Assembly (NCBI GenBank): GCA_947494195.1
Contig: CANLUC010000002.1
Location: 551,074 to 615,073 of the forward strand
DNA: 64,000 bases
Reading direction: 5' to 3'
Origin: an uncultured Nesterenkonia sp.
GTDB taxonomy: Bacteria > Actinomycetota > Actinomycetes > Actinomycetales > Micrococcaceae
Below are positions 32,366 to 41,323 of the stretch, one piece after another; the stretch's first letter is position 1; each line of letters starts with the position of its first letter. Position numbers and translations under genes: made by a program. The notes beneath the pieces were generated by a model. That model was not told where the DNA came from and ran no database searches. It worked only from the letters and a program-made list of their open reading frames with translations.

Positions 32366-34216
32366 ATGAGTTCCGGACCCAAGAACACATCGACCCGCCC
32401 GCGGGTTCGTCGTGTCTCACCGCTGGTGTTCATCCTGTGCGCGATCTATGGGGCAGTGGCCGCCGCCGTCTTCTGCTTCTCGGGGACCTTCGGGGAGTTC
32501 GGTGAGAACCCGCTGCGGGATGCCGGACTCGTCACGGTCACTCTGATCTCGTCGATCGCACTGACCTATATCAGCCTGCTGGTCCACACCTACCTTGTCC
32601 GCCGCCCCAATCGCAGCGGAGACCCGGATGCCCTGACCTGGCACGTGATGATCCCCTGCCGAGACGAGGAGAGTGTCATCGCCGAGACAGTGTCTGCCGC
32701 CCGCACGAGCTTTCCGGGGCTCCACGTGTGGGTCATTGATGATGACAGCGAGGACAGCACCGCGTCCATCGTGCGAAAGCTGCAGGACTTCGACGACCGC
32801 GTCCACCTGATCTCCCGGCGTCGGCCAGATGCACGAACAGGCAAGGGGCATGCGCTCAACGCCGCGTACCGAGTGATCTCTGCGGCGGCCAGCCAGGATC
32901 GGGCTCAGCGTCACAAGACGGTCATCGGGGTGCTGGATGCCGATGGCTTCCTCTCGGGCAATGCCCTGGACCTGCTGGCCGGCCCCGATGCGTTCGGCGA
33001 AGACACCGTCGGGGCGGTGCAGCTCGAAGTATGGATGAAGAATCGGGGAGACCGCAGGCCTCGGCCGCTCTCGGGGCGCGTGAAGAACTTTCTTGGGCGC
33101 ACGCTGATCCGTATGCAGGACATGGAGTTCCGCACATCAAACTCCGCCATGCAGATGCTGCGGATCAAGACCGGCACCGTGGGCATGGGCGGCAACGGGC
33201 AGTTCACCCGGCTCTCGGTGCTCGACGATCTGGAGGCTGACTATGGCCAGCCTTGGGGCAAGAAGCTCAGTGAGGACTACGAACTCGGGCTCAACATCAT
33301 CACCAGAGGCCACCGCACGCACTACATTCCCGAGGCCCACGTCTCTCAGGAGGCTCTGCCCTACACCCGCCGCCTGCTGACCCAGCGCACGCGGTGGGCG
33401 CAGGGGAATATGGAGTGCGCGGAGCTGCTGCCCTCGCTTCGGCGCAGCGGAAATCTGCGCAGCTCCGGGTGGGCTGAGATCCATTACTTCATGGGTCAGC
33501 CGTGGCTGCTGATGACCAATCTGGTGCTCGGGCCGGTGCTGTTGGTGCTCGCCGTTCTTGAGGGACGCGTCGGCTTCGCCTCCGGCGAGCGTGTGGAGTG
33601 GATCGTCCTGCTCGCCGCAGTGTTCATCATCCTCCCGTACTTTCTCTGGGGGATCCTCTACAAATACGTCTGCCGCGAGGACATCAGCCTCGCCAGTGGA
33701 ATCTTCTTCGGCGCTGGCTACCTCGTCTACGTCTACTTGACCTACATCTACTACCCGCGAGCCATGACGCGAATGGCCACGGGGCAGAATTCCTGGGCCA
33801 AGACTGCACGGAATGCTGACGGTCTGCAGCTGCCGACACTTGTTCCGAGCGAGCGTCTGCTGGGGCTGCAGCTCCTTGATCCGGATATCATCGTCAGTCT
33901 TGCCGAAGAGCTCGACGGCGCAGAGGATTACGCGCGAGAGCTGGTGAGCACCTTCGGGCTCATCTGGCCGCGTCGCTGGGCCAATCTGCGCCTGGCCGCG
34001 GCGGCGGAGGACCTCACTGCGACCGCTGACGCACTGGCAAGCATTCGCGTGTCCTCAGAGATGCTGGGAGCAGAGCGACTGGCCGAAAGCGCACGAGACC
34101 TCAGCGTCCATCTGGAGGCGGAAGACTATGCATCGCTGCGTCGGGCGCTCCCCACGATCTCGGATATCGGGGAAGCCACGGTTGAGGAGATCCGCGGACG
34201 CTTCATCTCGGCGTAG
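32366..34216 (+). CDS. Membrane GT2 glycosyltransferase with C-terminal pseudo-HPt domain
   Basis: Processive-type family 2 glycosyltransferase, 616 aa. Two N-terminal helices (about 18-40, 53-78) and three later ones (about 378-398, 412-432, 443-463) flank a cytosolic GT domain with DDDSEDST (125-132), DAD (191-193), SEDYELG (302-308) and QRTRW (340-344, the QxxRW processivity motif). This resembles chitin/hyaluronan/PgaC-type synthases that polymerise and export. Residues about 505-616 read as a four-helix HPt domain (DPDIIVSLAEELDG, then ALASIRVSSEMLGAERLAESARDL and the helix DYASLRRAL). At the phospho-histidine position stands Ala558. So it has an HPt fold that cannot carry phosphate. It lies 9 nt after the histidine kinase and likely is its effector target. 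Confidence 0.85.
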   Translation: MSSGPKNTSTRPRVRRVSPLVFILCAIYGAVAAAVFCFSGTFGEFGENPLRDAGLVTVTLISSIALTYISLLVHTYLVRRPNRSGDPDALTWHVMIPCRDEESVIAETVSAARTSFPGLHVWVIDDDSEDSTASIVRKLQDFDDRVHLISRRRPDARTGKGHALNAAYRVISAAASQDRAQRHKTVIGVLDADGFLSGNALDLLAGPDAFGEDTVGAVQLEVWMKNRGDRRPRPLSGRVKNFLGRTLIRMQDMEFRTSNSAMQMLRIKTGTVGMGGNGQFTRLSVLDDLEADYGQPWGKKLSEDYELGLNIITRGHRTHYIPEAHVSQEALPYTRRLLTQRTRWAQGNMECAELLPSLRRSGNLRSSGWAEIHYFMGQPWLLMTNLVLGPVLLVLAVLEGRVGFASGERVEWIVLLAAVFIILPYFLWGILYKYVCREDISLASGIFFGAGYLVYVYLTYIYYPRAMTRMATGQNSWAKTARNADGLQLPTLVPSERLLGLQLLDPDIIVSLAEELDGAEDYARELVSTFGLIWPRRWANLRLAAAAEDLTATADALASIRVSSEMLGAERLAESARDLSVHLEAEDYASLRRALPTISDIGEATVEEIRGRFISA

Positions 34217-34280
34217 CGCGACCTGAAGCGCAGGGATCGACTGCCGCGTGCACCACGCTGCTCGCAGTGAAGGGGACGGT

Positions 34281-34670
34281 TCAGCCGCTCTTCTCTGAGC
34301 CGCTCTGCTCGGTCACCAGTTCGATGAAGGTCTGCTTGAGCTCGCGGGGACGGAACGGTTTCGTGATGTACCGGTCGGCGCCGACAGCAATACCGGTGGA
34401 CTGGTCGGCGGCCGAGGACCGGGCGCTGACCATCACGATCCGGCCGGTGAACTCCGGTCGAACCCGCCGAACCACCTCAAGCCCATCGATGTCAGGCAGC
34501 CCGACGTCGACGGTGAGCAGGTCGTAGCTTCCACTCCGAGCCAGCGCAACACCTTCCTCACCCTGAGCGGCTGTCTCCACGCCGAAACCGGCCTGCGTCA
34601 GCACCATCTCGAGGAGACGACGGATATCGTCGTCGTCCTCGATGACCAGCGCGCGATAGGTGTCCTTCAT
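34281..34670 (-). CDS. Stand-alone CheY-like receiver protein
   Basis: Single-domain response regulator of 129 aa. All receiver residues are intact: acidic cluster EDDDD (11-15), phospho-acceptor Asp55 (LLTVDVGLPDIDG), Ser82 (VMVSAR) and Lys104-Pro (RYITKPF). No DNA-binding or enzymatic output domain; after the receiver only about 20 residues remain. The start ATG 34670 with GAGGA upstream is chosen; an in-frame extension to 34724 looks unlike the family. It is convergent with the kinase-glycosyltransferase operon (64-nt spacer). With no output domain, it must act by binding a partner; the pseudo-HPt domain of the neighbouring glycosyltransferase is the obvious candidate (inference). Confidence 0.9.
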   Translation of the reverse strand: MKDTYRALVIEDDDDIRRLLEMVLTQAGFGVETAAQGEEGVALARSGSYDLLTVDVGLPDIDGLEVVRRVRPEFTGRIVMVSARSSAADQSTGIAVGADRYITKPFRPRELKQTFIELVTEQSGSEKSG

Positions 34671-34739
34671 CGTGTTCCTCTCCTGGGATGTTGCGACCAT
34701 CCTAGGCGAATCACCCCACGTCACCCGCTGCTCTCCGGA

Positions 34740-37115
34740 TCATTTCTCCTGGCGGACGGCCTCCGTGGCTTCGCTCAGGCTGGCGAAGCGCGAGGGGATG
34801 ACCGCGCTCCACGCCTCGCGCAGCTCATCGATCCCGATCGTGAAGCTGCCGCCGTCGAACGGACCGGCCACCTCGAGATCACCCGAGGTGGCGTCCACGA
34901 TGCCGATCCGCAGCGCCGCAAAACCACGCGCTGTGGTCATATCTGTGAAGCGCAGCTCCTCCGAGCGCGGCAGTGCGACCAGTGCACGGGCCTGGGACTC
35001 GCTGAAGAGCGCGGTGAAGGGGTCCACGCGGTCGCGCTCACAGAGCCCATCCACAGCCACCCGGGCGCCCACGCCGAAGCGCAGGCTCATCTCGGCCAGC
35101 CCTGCGGCCAGCCCGCCTTCGGAGAGGTCGTGCGCGGCGTCGATCATGCCGTCACGGGAGGCGTTGATCAGGATCTCGCCCAGCTTCTTCTCGGCCTCCA
35201 GGTCCACTGCGGGCGGCATTCCGCCCAGGTGGCCGCGACCCCGGGCGAACTCGGAGCCGTCGAGCTCATCAGCGGTCACGCCGAGCAGGTAGATCGCCTG
35301 ACCATCGGCCCAGCGCTCGTAGCCCGAGGGGGTGCGGCGTCCGACGTCGTCGAACTTGCCGAGCACGCCCACCACCGGGGTGGGGTGAATGGCACGGCCC
35401 GCGGTCTGGTTGTACAGCGAGACGTTGCCGCCGGTCACCGGGATGCCCAGCTGCTGGCAGCCATCGGCAAGTCCACGGACGGCCTCGGCGAACTGCCACA
35501 TGACCTCGGGGTCCTCCGGGGATCCGAAGTTCAGGCAGTCCGAGACGGCCATCGGGATGGCGCCGGTGGTGGCCACATTGCGGTAGGACTCCGCCAGGGC
35601 AAGCTGCGCCCCGGTGTAGGGGTCCAGATAGGCGTAGCGAGCATTGGCATCGGTGGCCAGTGCGACGCCGAGCCCGGTCTCCTCATCCACCCGGATCACG
35701 CCGGAGTCATCCGGCTGGGAGAGCGCCGTGTTGCCGCCCACGAAGCGATCGAACTGGTCGGTGATCCAGGAGACGTCAGCCATGTTCGGGCTGGTCATGA
35801 GCTCCACCAGCGCACCCCCGAGCTCCTGGCCCGTCTGTGGCAGGTCCTTGCCCGCCTCGGAGAAGCGGAAGGTGTCGGCCTGCAGGGCGTCCTGGCCGGC
35901 GGGGCGGTGATAGGGCCGCTCATAGACGGGTCCGTCATGGGCGACCGTGCGTGGATCCACGTCCACGATGGTCTCGCCGTCCCATTCGATGATGAGCCGG
36001 CCGGTGTCGGTGACCTCGCCGAGCCAGGAGTATTCGACCTCCCACTTGGCCATCACGCGCTCAAACTCTGCGGCATTCTCAGGGGTCACCACGGCCATCA
36101 TGCGTTCCTGGGACTCTGACATCAGGATCTCACCCGGGGTCAGCGTGGGATCACGCAGCAGCACGTTCTGCAGCTCCACATGCATGCCGCCCTCACCGTT
36201 GGAGGCGAGCTCGGAGGTGGCGCAGGAGATCCCGGCAGCGCCGAGGTCCTGGATGCCTTCGACGAGTTCCGCGTGGAAGAGCTCCAGGCAGCACTCGATC
36301 AGCACCTTCTCGGCGAACGGGTCACCGACCTGCACGGCGGGGCGTTTGGAGGGCTTGGAGTCGTCGAAGGACTCCGAGGCCAGCACCGAGGCGCCGCCGA
36401 TGCCGTCTCCACCGGTGCGAGCACCGAAGAGCACGACCTTGTTGCCCACGCCCGAGGCGTTGGCCAGGCGGATGTCCTCGTGGCGCATCACGCCCACAGC
36501 CAGCGCGTTGACCAGCGGGTTGTCCTGGTAGACCGAGTCGAAGACGACCTCGCCGCCGATGTTGGGCAGACCCAGGGAGTTGCCGTAACCGCCGATGCCG
36601 GAGACGACTCCGGGCAGCACGCGCAAGGTGTCAGGGTGGTCGATAGCGCCGAAGCGCAGCGGATCCATCACCGCCACCGGACGGGCGCCCATGGAGATGA
36701 TGTCGCGGACGATCCCGCCCACCCCGGTGGCGGCACCCTGATAGGGCTCCACATAGCTGGGGTGGTTATGGGATTCGATCTTGAAGGTGACGGCCCAGCC
36801 GTCGCCCAGGTTGGTCACACCGGCGTTCTCGCCGATGCCGACCATCAGGTCCTTCTTCATCTCCTCGGTGACCTTCTCGCCGAACTGGCGCAGGTGGACC
36901 TTGGAGGACTTGTACGAGCAGTGCTCGGACCACATCACCGAGTACATGGCCAGCTCGGCCGCCGTCGGACGCCTGCCCAGGATCTCCACGATCCGGTCGT
37001 ACTCATCGGACTTCAGACCGAGCTCCGCCCAGGGCAGGTCGGTGTCCGGGGTGGTGGAGGCCTGCTCCACGGTGTCGATGTTGAATTCTTTGTCAGTCAT
37101 AGTCTGCTCGCTCAC
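34740..37115 (-). CDS. purL: Phosphoribosylformylglycinamidine synthase subunit PurL
   Basis: Large synthetase subunit of the small-PurL type, 791 aa, converting FGAR to FGAM in purine synthesis with ammonia from PurQ. Conserved stretches: [67 protein letters not shown], and GNVSLYNQT. The start is either GTG 37115, which overlaps the purQ stop as GTGA, or ATG 37100 five codons later. I give the coupled GTG. It lies in the purS-purQ-purL order. Confidence 0.95.
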   Translation of the reverse strand: MSEQTMTDKEFNIDTVEQASTTPDTDLPWAELGLKSDEYDRIVEILGRRPTAAELAMYSVMWSEHCSYKSSKVHLRQFGEKVTEEMKKDLMVGIGENAGVTNLGDGWAVTFKIESHNHPSYVEPYQGAATGVGGIVRDIISMGARPVAVMDPLRFGAIDHPDTLRVLPGVVSGIGGYGNSLGLPNIGGEVVFDSVYQDNPLVNALAVGVMRHEDIRLANASGVGNKVVLFGARTGGDGIGGASVLASESFDDSKPSKRPAVQVGDPFAEKVLIECCLELFHAELVEGIQDLGAAGISCATSELASNGEGGMHVELQNVLLRDPTLTPGEILMSESQERMMAVVTPENAAEFERVMAKWEVEYSWLGEVTDTGRLIIEWDGETIVDVDPRTVAHDGPVYERPYHRPAGQDALQADTFRFSEAGKDLPQTGQELGGALVELMTSPNMADVSWITDQFDRFVGGNTALSQPDDSGVIRVDEETGLGVALATDANARYAYLDPYTGAQLALAESYRNVATTGAIPMAVSDCLNFGSPEDPEVMWQFAEAVRGLADGCQQLGIPVTGGNVSLYNQTAGRAIHPTPVVGVLGKFDDVGRRTPSGYERWADGQAIYLLGVTADELDGSEFARGRGHLGGMPPAVDLEAEKKLGEILINASRDGMIDAAHDLSEGGLAAGLAEMSLRFGVGARVAVDGLCERDRVDPFTALFSESQARALVALPRSEELRFTDMTTARGFAALRIGIVDATSGDLEVAGPFDGGSFTIGIDELREAWSAVIPSRFASLSEATEAVRQEK

Positions 37116-37891
37116 TGGGCGCTTCCGGCAAGAGATGCGATCACGGAGGTGAAGATGGTCAGGCCGTCGGTGCCGTTGCGCATCCCGGTGGCGTCATCAG
37201 GGCCGTAGCCGGCCTCGACGGCGTGCTCAGGGTGCGGCATCAGGCCCACGACGTTGCCGGTCTCATTGCTGATCCCGGCGATCCCGTTGCGGGACCCGTT
37301 GGGGTTCTCGCCCACGTAGCGGAAGACCACGCGGCCTTCGGCCTCGAGCGCCTCAAGGGTGTTCGCGTCGGCGAGGTACTGCCCGTCCTGGTTCTTCAAC
37401 GGGATGGCGATCAGTTCATCGGGGGTGAACTGGGAGGTCCATGCGGTGGAGGTGTTCTCCACCTGCAGCACCTGGTCCTTGCAGAGGAACTTCAGGTGTT
37501 CGTTCTTCACCATGGAACCGGGCAACAGGTGGGACTCGGTGAGCATCTGGAAGCCGTTGCAGATGCCCAGGACGGGGAGCCGGGTTCCTGAGCTGGCCGT
37601 GGCGGCGTCGATGATCCTGCTCATCAGCGGGGCGAAGCGGGCGATCGCCCCGGCGCGCAGGTAGTCGCCATAGGAGAATCCACCCGGCAGCACGACTGCA
37701 TCCACGCCCTGGAGCGATTCGTCTCCGTGCCAGAGCGGCACGGCGGTGCCGCCGCCGAGGCGGATGGCGCGAGCGGCATCGCGGTCATCGAGGGTGCCGG
37801 GGAAGGTGACGACGCCGATGCGCGCGCCACCCAGGGGGGTGGTTGCGGGAGCGGCATGGAAGTTCCCGATCAGGGGAGTCTCAGTGCTCAT
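37112..37891 (-). CDS. purQ: Phosphoribosylformylglycinamidine synthase subunit PurQ
   Basis: Class I glutaminase subunit of FGAM synthase, 259 aa. It has the nucleophile Cys in [37 protein letters not shown], and the His-Glu pair in [12 protein letters not shown]. It carries about 22 extra residues before the family start ([21 protein letters not shown]), including [19 protein letters not shown]; the next possible start is unclear, so the longer form with the purS overlap is kept. It hydrolyses glutamine and channels ammonia to PurL, with PurS as bridge. Confidence 0.94.
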   Translation of the reverse strand: MSTETPLIGNFHAAPATTPLGGARIGVVTFPGTLDDRDAARAIRLGGGTAVPLWHGDESLQGVDAVVLPGGFSYGDYLRAGAIARFAPLMSRIIDAATASSGTRLPVLGICNGFQMLTESHLLPGSMVKNEHLKFLCKDQVLQVENTSTAWTSQFTPDELIAIPLKNQDGQYLADANTLEALEAEGRVVFRYVGENPNGSRNGIAGISNETGNVVGLMPHPEHAVEAGYGPDDATGMRNGTDGLTIFTSVIASLAGSAQ

Positions 37892-38148
37892 GCAGCATCC
37901 TGGTCATCCACGCGCACACTGATGACGTCCTCGATCACCGGGTTCGAGAGCATCTCGGTGGCCGCGGTGCGGGCGCTCTCCAGGACCTCATCGGTGATCT
38001 CGCCGTCCACGGTGAGCTCGAAGCGCTTGCCCTGGCGGACTCCGGCAAAGCCGGTGAAGCCGAGGTGGGGCAGCGCGGAGGCGATGGCCTTGCCCTGGGG
38101 ATCGAGAATCTCGGGTTTGGGCATGACCTCGACGATGATGCGCGGCAT
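37888..38148 (-). CDS. purS: Phosphoribosylformylglycinamidine synthase subunit PurS
   Basis: Small dimeric bridging subunit of 86 aa ([48 protein letters not shown]), the normal length. It links PurQ and PurL and helps form the ammonia channel. First gene of purSQL; its stop overlaps purQ by 4 nt. Confidence 0.93.
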   Translation of the reverse strand: MPRIIVEVMPKPEILDPQGKAIASALPHLGFTGFAGVRQGKRFELTVDGEITDEVLESARTAATEMLSNPVIEDVISVRVDDQDAA

Positions 38149-38322
38149 AGGTTCTCCTGTGCGATGGTGCGGGCGGGTGAGCGCGCGGGACCGCTGCCAG
38201 GTGCCGTCTCACGCGCTGCCGTGACCGGATCAGCACGGCTGAGGACGACGGCGGCACGCTCCGCGAGCTTGCCGGTCCAGTCTACCGGTTGCTCACGAGC
38301 AGCCCGCCCCGCGAGGCTTGGC

Positions 38323-38398
38323 TCATCCATTGGGCGAGAAACGGTGGAATACGCGTCTGCTGGTGGGGTCATAGCGACGTTTTACGCCCAATAGATGA
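38323..38398. promoter_or_regulatory. Mirrored pair of 21-bp elements between purS and the YchJ-type gene
   Basis: Two oppositely oriented copies of TCATCYATTGGGCG-N2-AAACG (38323-38343 and 38378-38398, 18 of 21 bases identical) separated by 34 nt. They sit in the divergent 280-nt region 38149-38428, with one copy pointing toward each gene. Neither matches a canonical promoter with proper spacing, so they are more probably binding sites of one regulator acting on both sides, or the arms of a large cruciform. The remainder of the region has no gene. Confidence 0.5.
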
Positions 38399-38428
38399 GG
38401 GCTCCTTTCCGGATGAGATGCTGAAGCG

Positions 38429-38920
38429 ATGACCGAGATGCACCCCGAACAGGATCCCGAGACAGGCCGTTCCACGTCAGGCCACTCCACGTCAGTGGCG
38501 CTCGATCTCGCGCAGCGCTGCCCGTGCGGGTCCGGAGACACCTATGGCGCCTGCTGTCGACGCTTCCACGCCGGTGCGCCGGCTCCCACTGCGGAGGCTC
38601 TGATGCGGGCGCGGTACAGCGCCAACGCCCTGATGAGCGAGGATCCTGCGTTCTTCGGCGGCTATCTGCACCGGAGCTGGGCGCCCGAGACGCGCCCAGC
38701 GCTCGCGGTCCTCTCCAGGCCGGGCGCTCGCTGGACGCGACTCTCCATCCTGAGTGCCTCCGGCGGCGGACCCTTCCAGACGCATGGAACTGTGGAGTTC
38801 GTGGCCAGCTATGAGGGTCCGAGCGCGGGCCACGGACGGGGACGCGGACATCACCATGAGCTCAGCAGGTTCCGTCGCGAATCAGGCCAGTGGCTCTACA
38901 TCGATGGGGATGTGAGCTGA
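38429..38920 (+). CDS. YchJ-family SEC-C motif protein
   Basis: Protein of 163 aa with a SEC-C-type metal-binding motif near the N-terminus (RCPCGSGDTYGACCRRFHAG) followed by a YchJ domain (APTAEALMRARYSANALMSEDPAFFGGYLHRSWAPETRP, ending GQWLYIDGDVS). This is the UPF0225/YchJ family, widespread with no proven function. The first 27 residues are low-complexity. It is divergent from purS and shares the mirrored 21-bp elements. A real start further inside is possible but not obvious. Confidence 0.82.
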   Translation: MTEMHPEQDPETGRSTSGHSTSVALDLAQRCPCGSGDTYGACCRRFHAGAPAPTAEALMRARYSANALMSEDPAFFGGYLHRSWAPETRPALAVLSRPGARWTRLSILSASGGGPFQTHGTVEFVASYEGPSAGHGRGRGHHHELSRFRRESGQWLYIDGDVS

Positions 38921-39054
38921 TCGAGAAGGTGGAACAAAACGCCGGCACCTCACGTTATGCCCACGGAATCTTTCAGTTTTGAAGCACATGTGAAGCAACT
39001 CGGGGCCGCGGAGCCGCAGGGTCGACGCTCCGCCAGTCAAGGAATGGGAACACT

Positions 39055-39711
39055 ATGACGCAGCAGCCACTGAACATCGGAGTCCTCGGCGCAGGGCGGG
39101 TCGGCACAGCCGTCGCGCGGCAGGCCGTGCGCGCCGGTCATACGGTCACCATCGCGACCGGAAAACCCGCCGATGACATCCGGCTGCTGACCGAGGTCAT
39201 CGTCCCCGGCGCCACCGCCGTGGATCGTCAGGACCTGCGCGGCGCGGACATCATCGTGCTCGCCGTGCCGCTGCACAAGTACCAGAGCGTGGACACCTCG
39301 GTGCTGCGCGACAAGGTGGTCATCGACACGATGAACTACTGGGCCCCCGTGGACGGGTTCATGGACGAGTTCGAGACCGGCACCAGCACCAGTGAGGTCA
39401 TCGCAGACTTCCTCGGGGCCGCGCGCGTGGTCAAGACGCTCAACCACATCGGCTACGGCGACCTCGAGGTCGATTCCTACCCCGCCGGGGATCCTCACCG
39501 CCGCGCCCTGGCGGTTGCCTCCGATGACGCCGAGGCCAAGAGCCTGGTCTCCGAGTTCATCGACTCGCTGGGATACGACCCGGTCGACGCCGGACCTCTT
39601 GCGGCCGGCAAGGCCTTCGAGAACGGCACCGAGATCTTCAACGGCCGCCACGGCGCCGCTCGAATGCGGGAGCTGCTCAGCGAATGCAGCCGCGTCCTGT
39701 CCAACGCCTGA
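39055..39711 (+). CDS. F420-reductase-like NAD(P)-binding oxidoreductase
   Basis: NAD(P)-binding protein of 218 aa from the NADP oxidoreductase, coenzyme F420-dependent group. The N-terminus NIGVLGAGRVGTAVARQAVRAGHTVTIAT is a Rossmann motif, followed by DIIVLAVPLHKYQSVD, VVIDTMNYWAPVDG and ARVVKTLNHIGYGDLE. It resembles the NADPH-dependent F420 reductase family, but many members of this fold are F420-independent. A real F420 link is not shown. The upstream region holds no gene; the start follows GGGAACACT, a weak ribosome site. Confidence 0.75.
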   Translation: MTQQPLNIGVLGAGRVGTAVARQAVRAGHTVTIATGKPADDIRLLTEVIVPGATAVDRQDLRGADIIVLAVPLHKYQSVDTSVLRDKVVIDTMNYWAPVDGFMDEFETGTSTSEVIADFLGAARVVKTLNHIGYGDLEVDSYPAGDPHRRALAVASDDAEAKSLVSEFIDSLGYDPVDAGPLAAGKAFENGTEIFNGRHGAARMRELLSECSRVLSNA

Positions 39712-39729
39712 CGTCAGCGAGCATGCCGA

Positions 39730-40638
39730 TCAGACCGGTCCCTCCAGCTGATCCAGCACCGCGAGGAGCTTCCCGCGCAGCACCTGTGACTCTTCGGCGA
39801 AGCTCTTCTGTGCCCGAGCATAGGCGGCCCGACCGGCGGGCGTCTCGATCGGGACCGGTTCGTAGCCCCATCCGCTGAGGTCATAGGGGGAGGCGCGCAT
39901 ATCCAGCTCGCGGATCCGGGAGGCGAGGTCGAAGCATTCCAGCAGGAGGTCGCTGCTCACCGCCGGGATGAGCTTATAGGCCCATTTGTAGAGATCCATG
40001 TTCGCGTGCAGACACCCGGGCTGCTCCATACGTGTCTGCGATTCCCGAGTGGGCTCCAGCGCATTCAGCGGCTTCGCCGAGGGTGTGTAGAAGCGGTAGG
40101 CGTCGAAATGTGTGCAGCGGATGTTCGCGGCCTCGACCACCTCGTCTGTCCCGGAGGGGCCCAGGCGGAGCGGCACCTGGTCGTGGCGCTGGCCGTGCTC
40201 CACGGACTTGTAGACCATGGCCCATTCATGCAGACCGAAGCACCCCAGCTGCGCAGGTGTGGCCGCCGTCGTGCTCAGCAGCCGACGGGCGAAACCGATC
40301 ATGGAGGCCCGATCGCGGCGGAACCCCTCGACGTCGAGGGTCACTCCGCCGCCGGTGGCGCGGTAGTGCTTCCATCCGGCGTGATCGAGCTGATCCCCCC
40401 GCAGCAGGACCCCGACTCCGGGATGCCAGCGGGAGAGTTTGCCGGGGGAGTGGGAGTAGTACGTGAACAGGAAGTCCTCGACCGGGTGCTTGACCCCGGC
40501 GTGCCGGCGCGCGAGGAATCCCTCGGTGAGACGATCCACCGCGCTCTGGTGGGCGGCGGCCTTGTCTCGGTGCTCCTGTTCAGGAATCACCGTCAGCCCG
40601 TGAGTTGCCTCGAGAGGAGCTGGTGTCTGGGTTACCAT
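39730..40638 (-). CDS. Conserved actinobacterial protein annotated elsewhere as 3-methyladenine DNA glycosylase
   Basis: Protein of about 302 aa that resembles a conserved actinobacterial family often labelled 3-methyladenine DNA glycosylase. I recognise the layout (HPVEDFLFTYYSHSPGKLSRWHPG, GGGVTLDVEGFRRDRA, CFGLHEWAMVYKS, LRLGPSGTDEVVEA, EQPGCLHANMDLYKWAYKLIPA) but no classical glycosylase motif, so the enzymatic label is doubtful. Conserved His, Cys and Tyr suggest a metal site. The start ATG 40638 (MVTQTPAPLEATHGLTVIP) is chosen because GATATACCCG directly precedes it and may be a -10 of a leaderless message; an upstream in-frame start at 40722 is possible. Confidence 0.6.
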   Translation of the reverse strand: MVTQTPAPLEATHGLTVIPEQEHRDKAAAHQSAVDRLTEGFLARRHAGVKHPVEDFLFTYYSHSPGKLSRWHPGVGVLLRGDQLDHAGWKHYRATGGGVTLDVEGFRRDRASMIGFARRLLSTTAATPAQLGCFGLHEWAMVYKSVEHGQRHDQVPLRLGPSGTDEVVEAANIRCTHFDAYRFYTPSAKPLNALEPTRESQTRMEQPGCLHANMDLYKWAYKLIPAVSSDLLLECFDLASRIRELDMRASPYDLSGWGYEPVPIETPAGRAAYARAQKSFAEESQVLRGKLLAVLDQLEGPV

Positions 40639-40745
40639 CGGGTATATCACTCGTACCAAGTGCGCAGGCGGCAGGGAACCCGTAAAGGGTACACCTGCCG
40701 CCTGTGTGCTGTGCGGGACCACTTCCTCGGTTCAGCGCCGTCGGC

Positions 40746-41315
40746 TCAGCCGAGTTCTCGGCGCATGATCCAGCGTGGACGGTGCCCGCTGTGCGCCGTG
40801 GTGGGCCCGGCGACCTCGAACCCGTGGGCCGCGAAGAGCTCGGTGGTGCCGACGTAACCACTGATCACGTCCACCCGTGAAGTCTCTGTCTCCAGCTCCA
40901 GGGGATACCCCTCGACGACCTCGGCTCCATGCTCCGCCGCGTGGGCCACCGCTGCCTCAAGCAGATCATGCATCAGGCCACGGCCGCGAAACCCCGGACG
41001 AATCACGAAGCACACGACGGACCACGCGTCGCGGTCATCGAGGAAGGGGATCGTCCGGGAGTTCATCAGCCGTCGATAGCTGCTGCGTGGCGCGACCGAG
41101 CACCAGCCCGCGGGCTCGTCCTCGACATAGGCGATCACCCCGGGGCCGGGCTCCTGAGCGCAGAGCTCGCGCATGAACTCCGGGCGGTCCTCATTCGCGA
41201 CACGCGAGTCCCGGTAGGACATGCACCAGCACCCCAGACCGCCGGGCTTCTTGACCCCGACCACCTCGTGGAAGTCGGCGAAGCGTCCGACGGCGGGGCG
41301 CACCTCGGTGACCAT
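40746..41315 (-). CDS. GNAT-family N-acetyltransferase
   Basis: Acetyl-CoA-dependent acyltransferase of 189 aa. The Ac-CoA-binding motif A is FVIRPGFRGRGLMHDLLEAAVAHAAEHGA, with the upstream strand AYVEDEPAGWCSVAPRSSY. An N-terminal Cys/Trp-rich section (GCWCMSYRDSR) is characteristic of one actinobacterial GNAT subgroup. The acceptor substrate is unknown. It lies 8 nt downstream of lysC and may be cotranscribed with it; the position is often occupied by asd in relatives, which is not found here. Confidence 0.85.
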   Translation of the reverse strand: MVTEVRPAVGRFADFHEVVGVKKPGGLGCWCMSYRDSRVANEDRPEFMRELCAQEPGPGVIAYVEDEPAGWCSVAPRSSYRRLMNSRTIPFLDDRDAWSVVCFVIRPGFRGRGLMHDLLEAAVAHAAEHGAEVVEGYPLELETETSRVDVISGYVGTTELFAAHGFEVAGPTTAHSGHRPRWIMRRELG

Positions 41316-41323
41316 GCTCGGGC

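Noticed and set aside
39730..40638. Confident assignment as 3-methyladenine DNA glycosylase
   Set aside because: The name circulates for this family, but I see none of the motifs of AlkA, Tag or Mpg glycosylases, so only the family and not the activity is reported.
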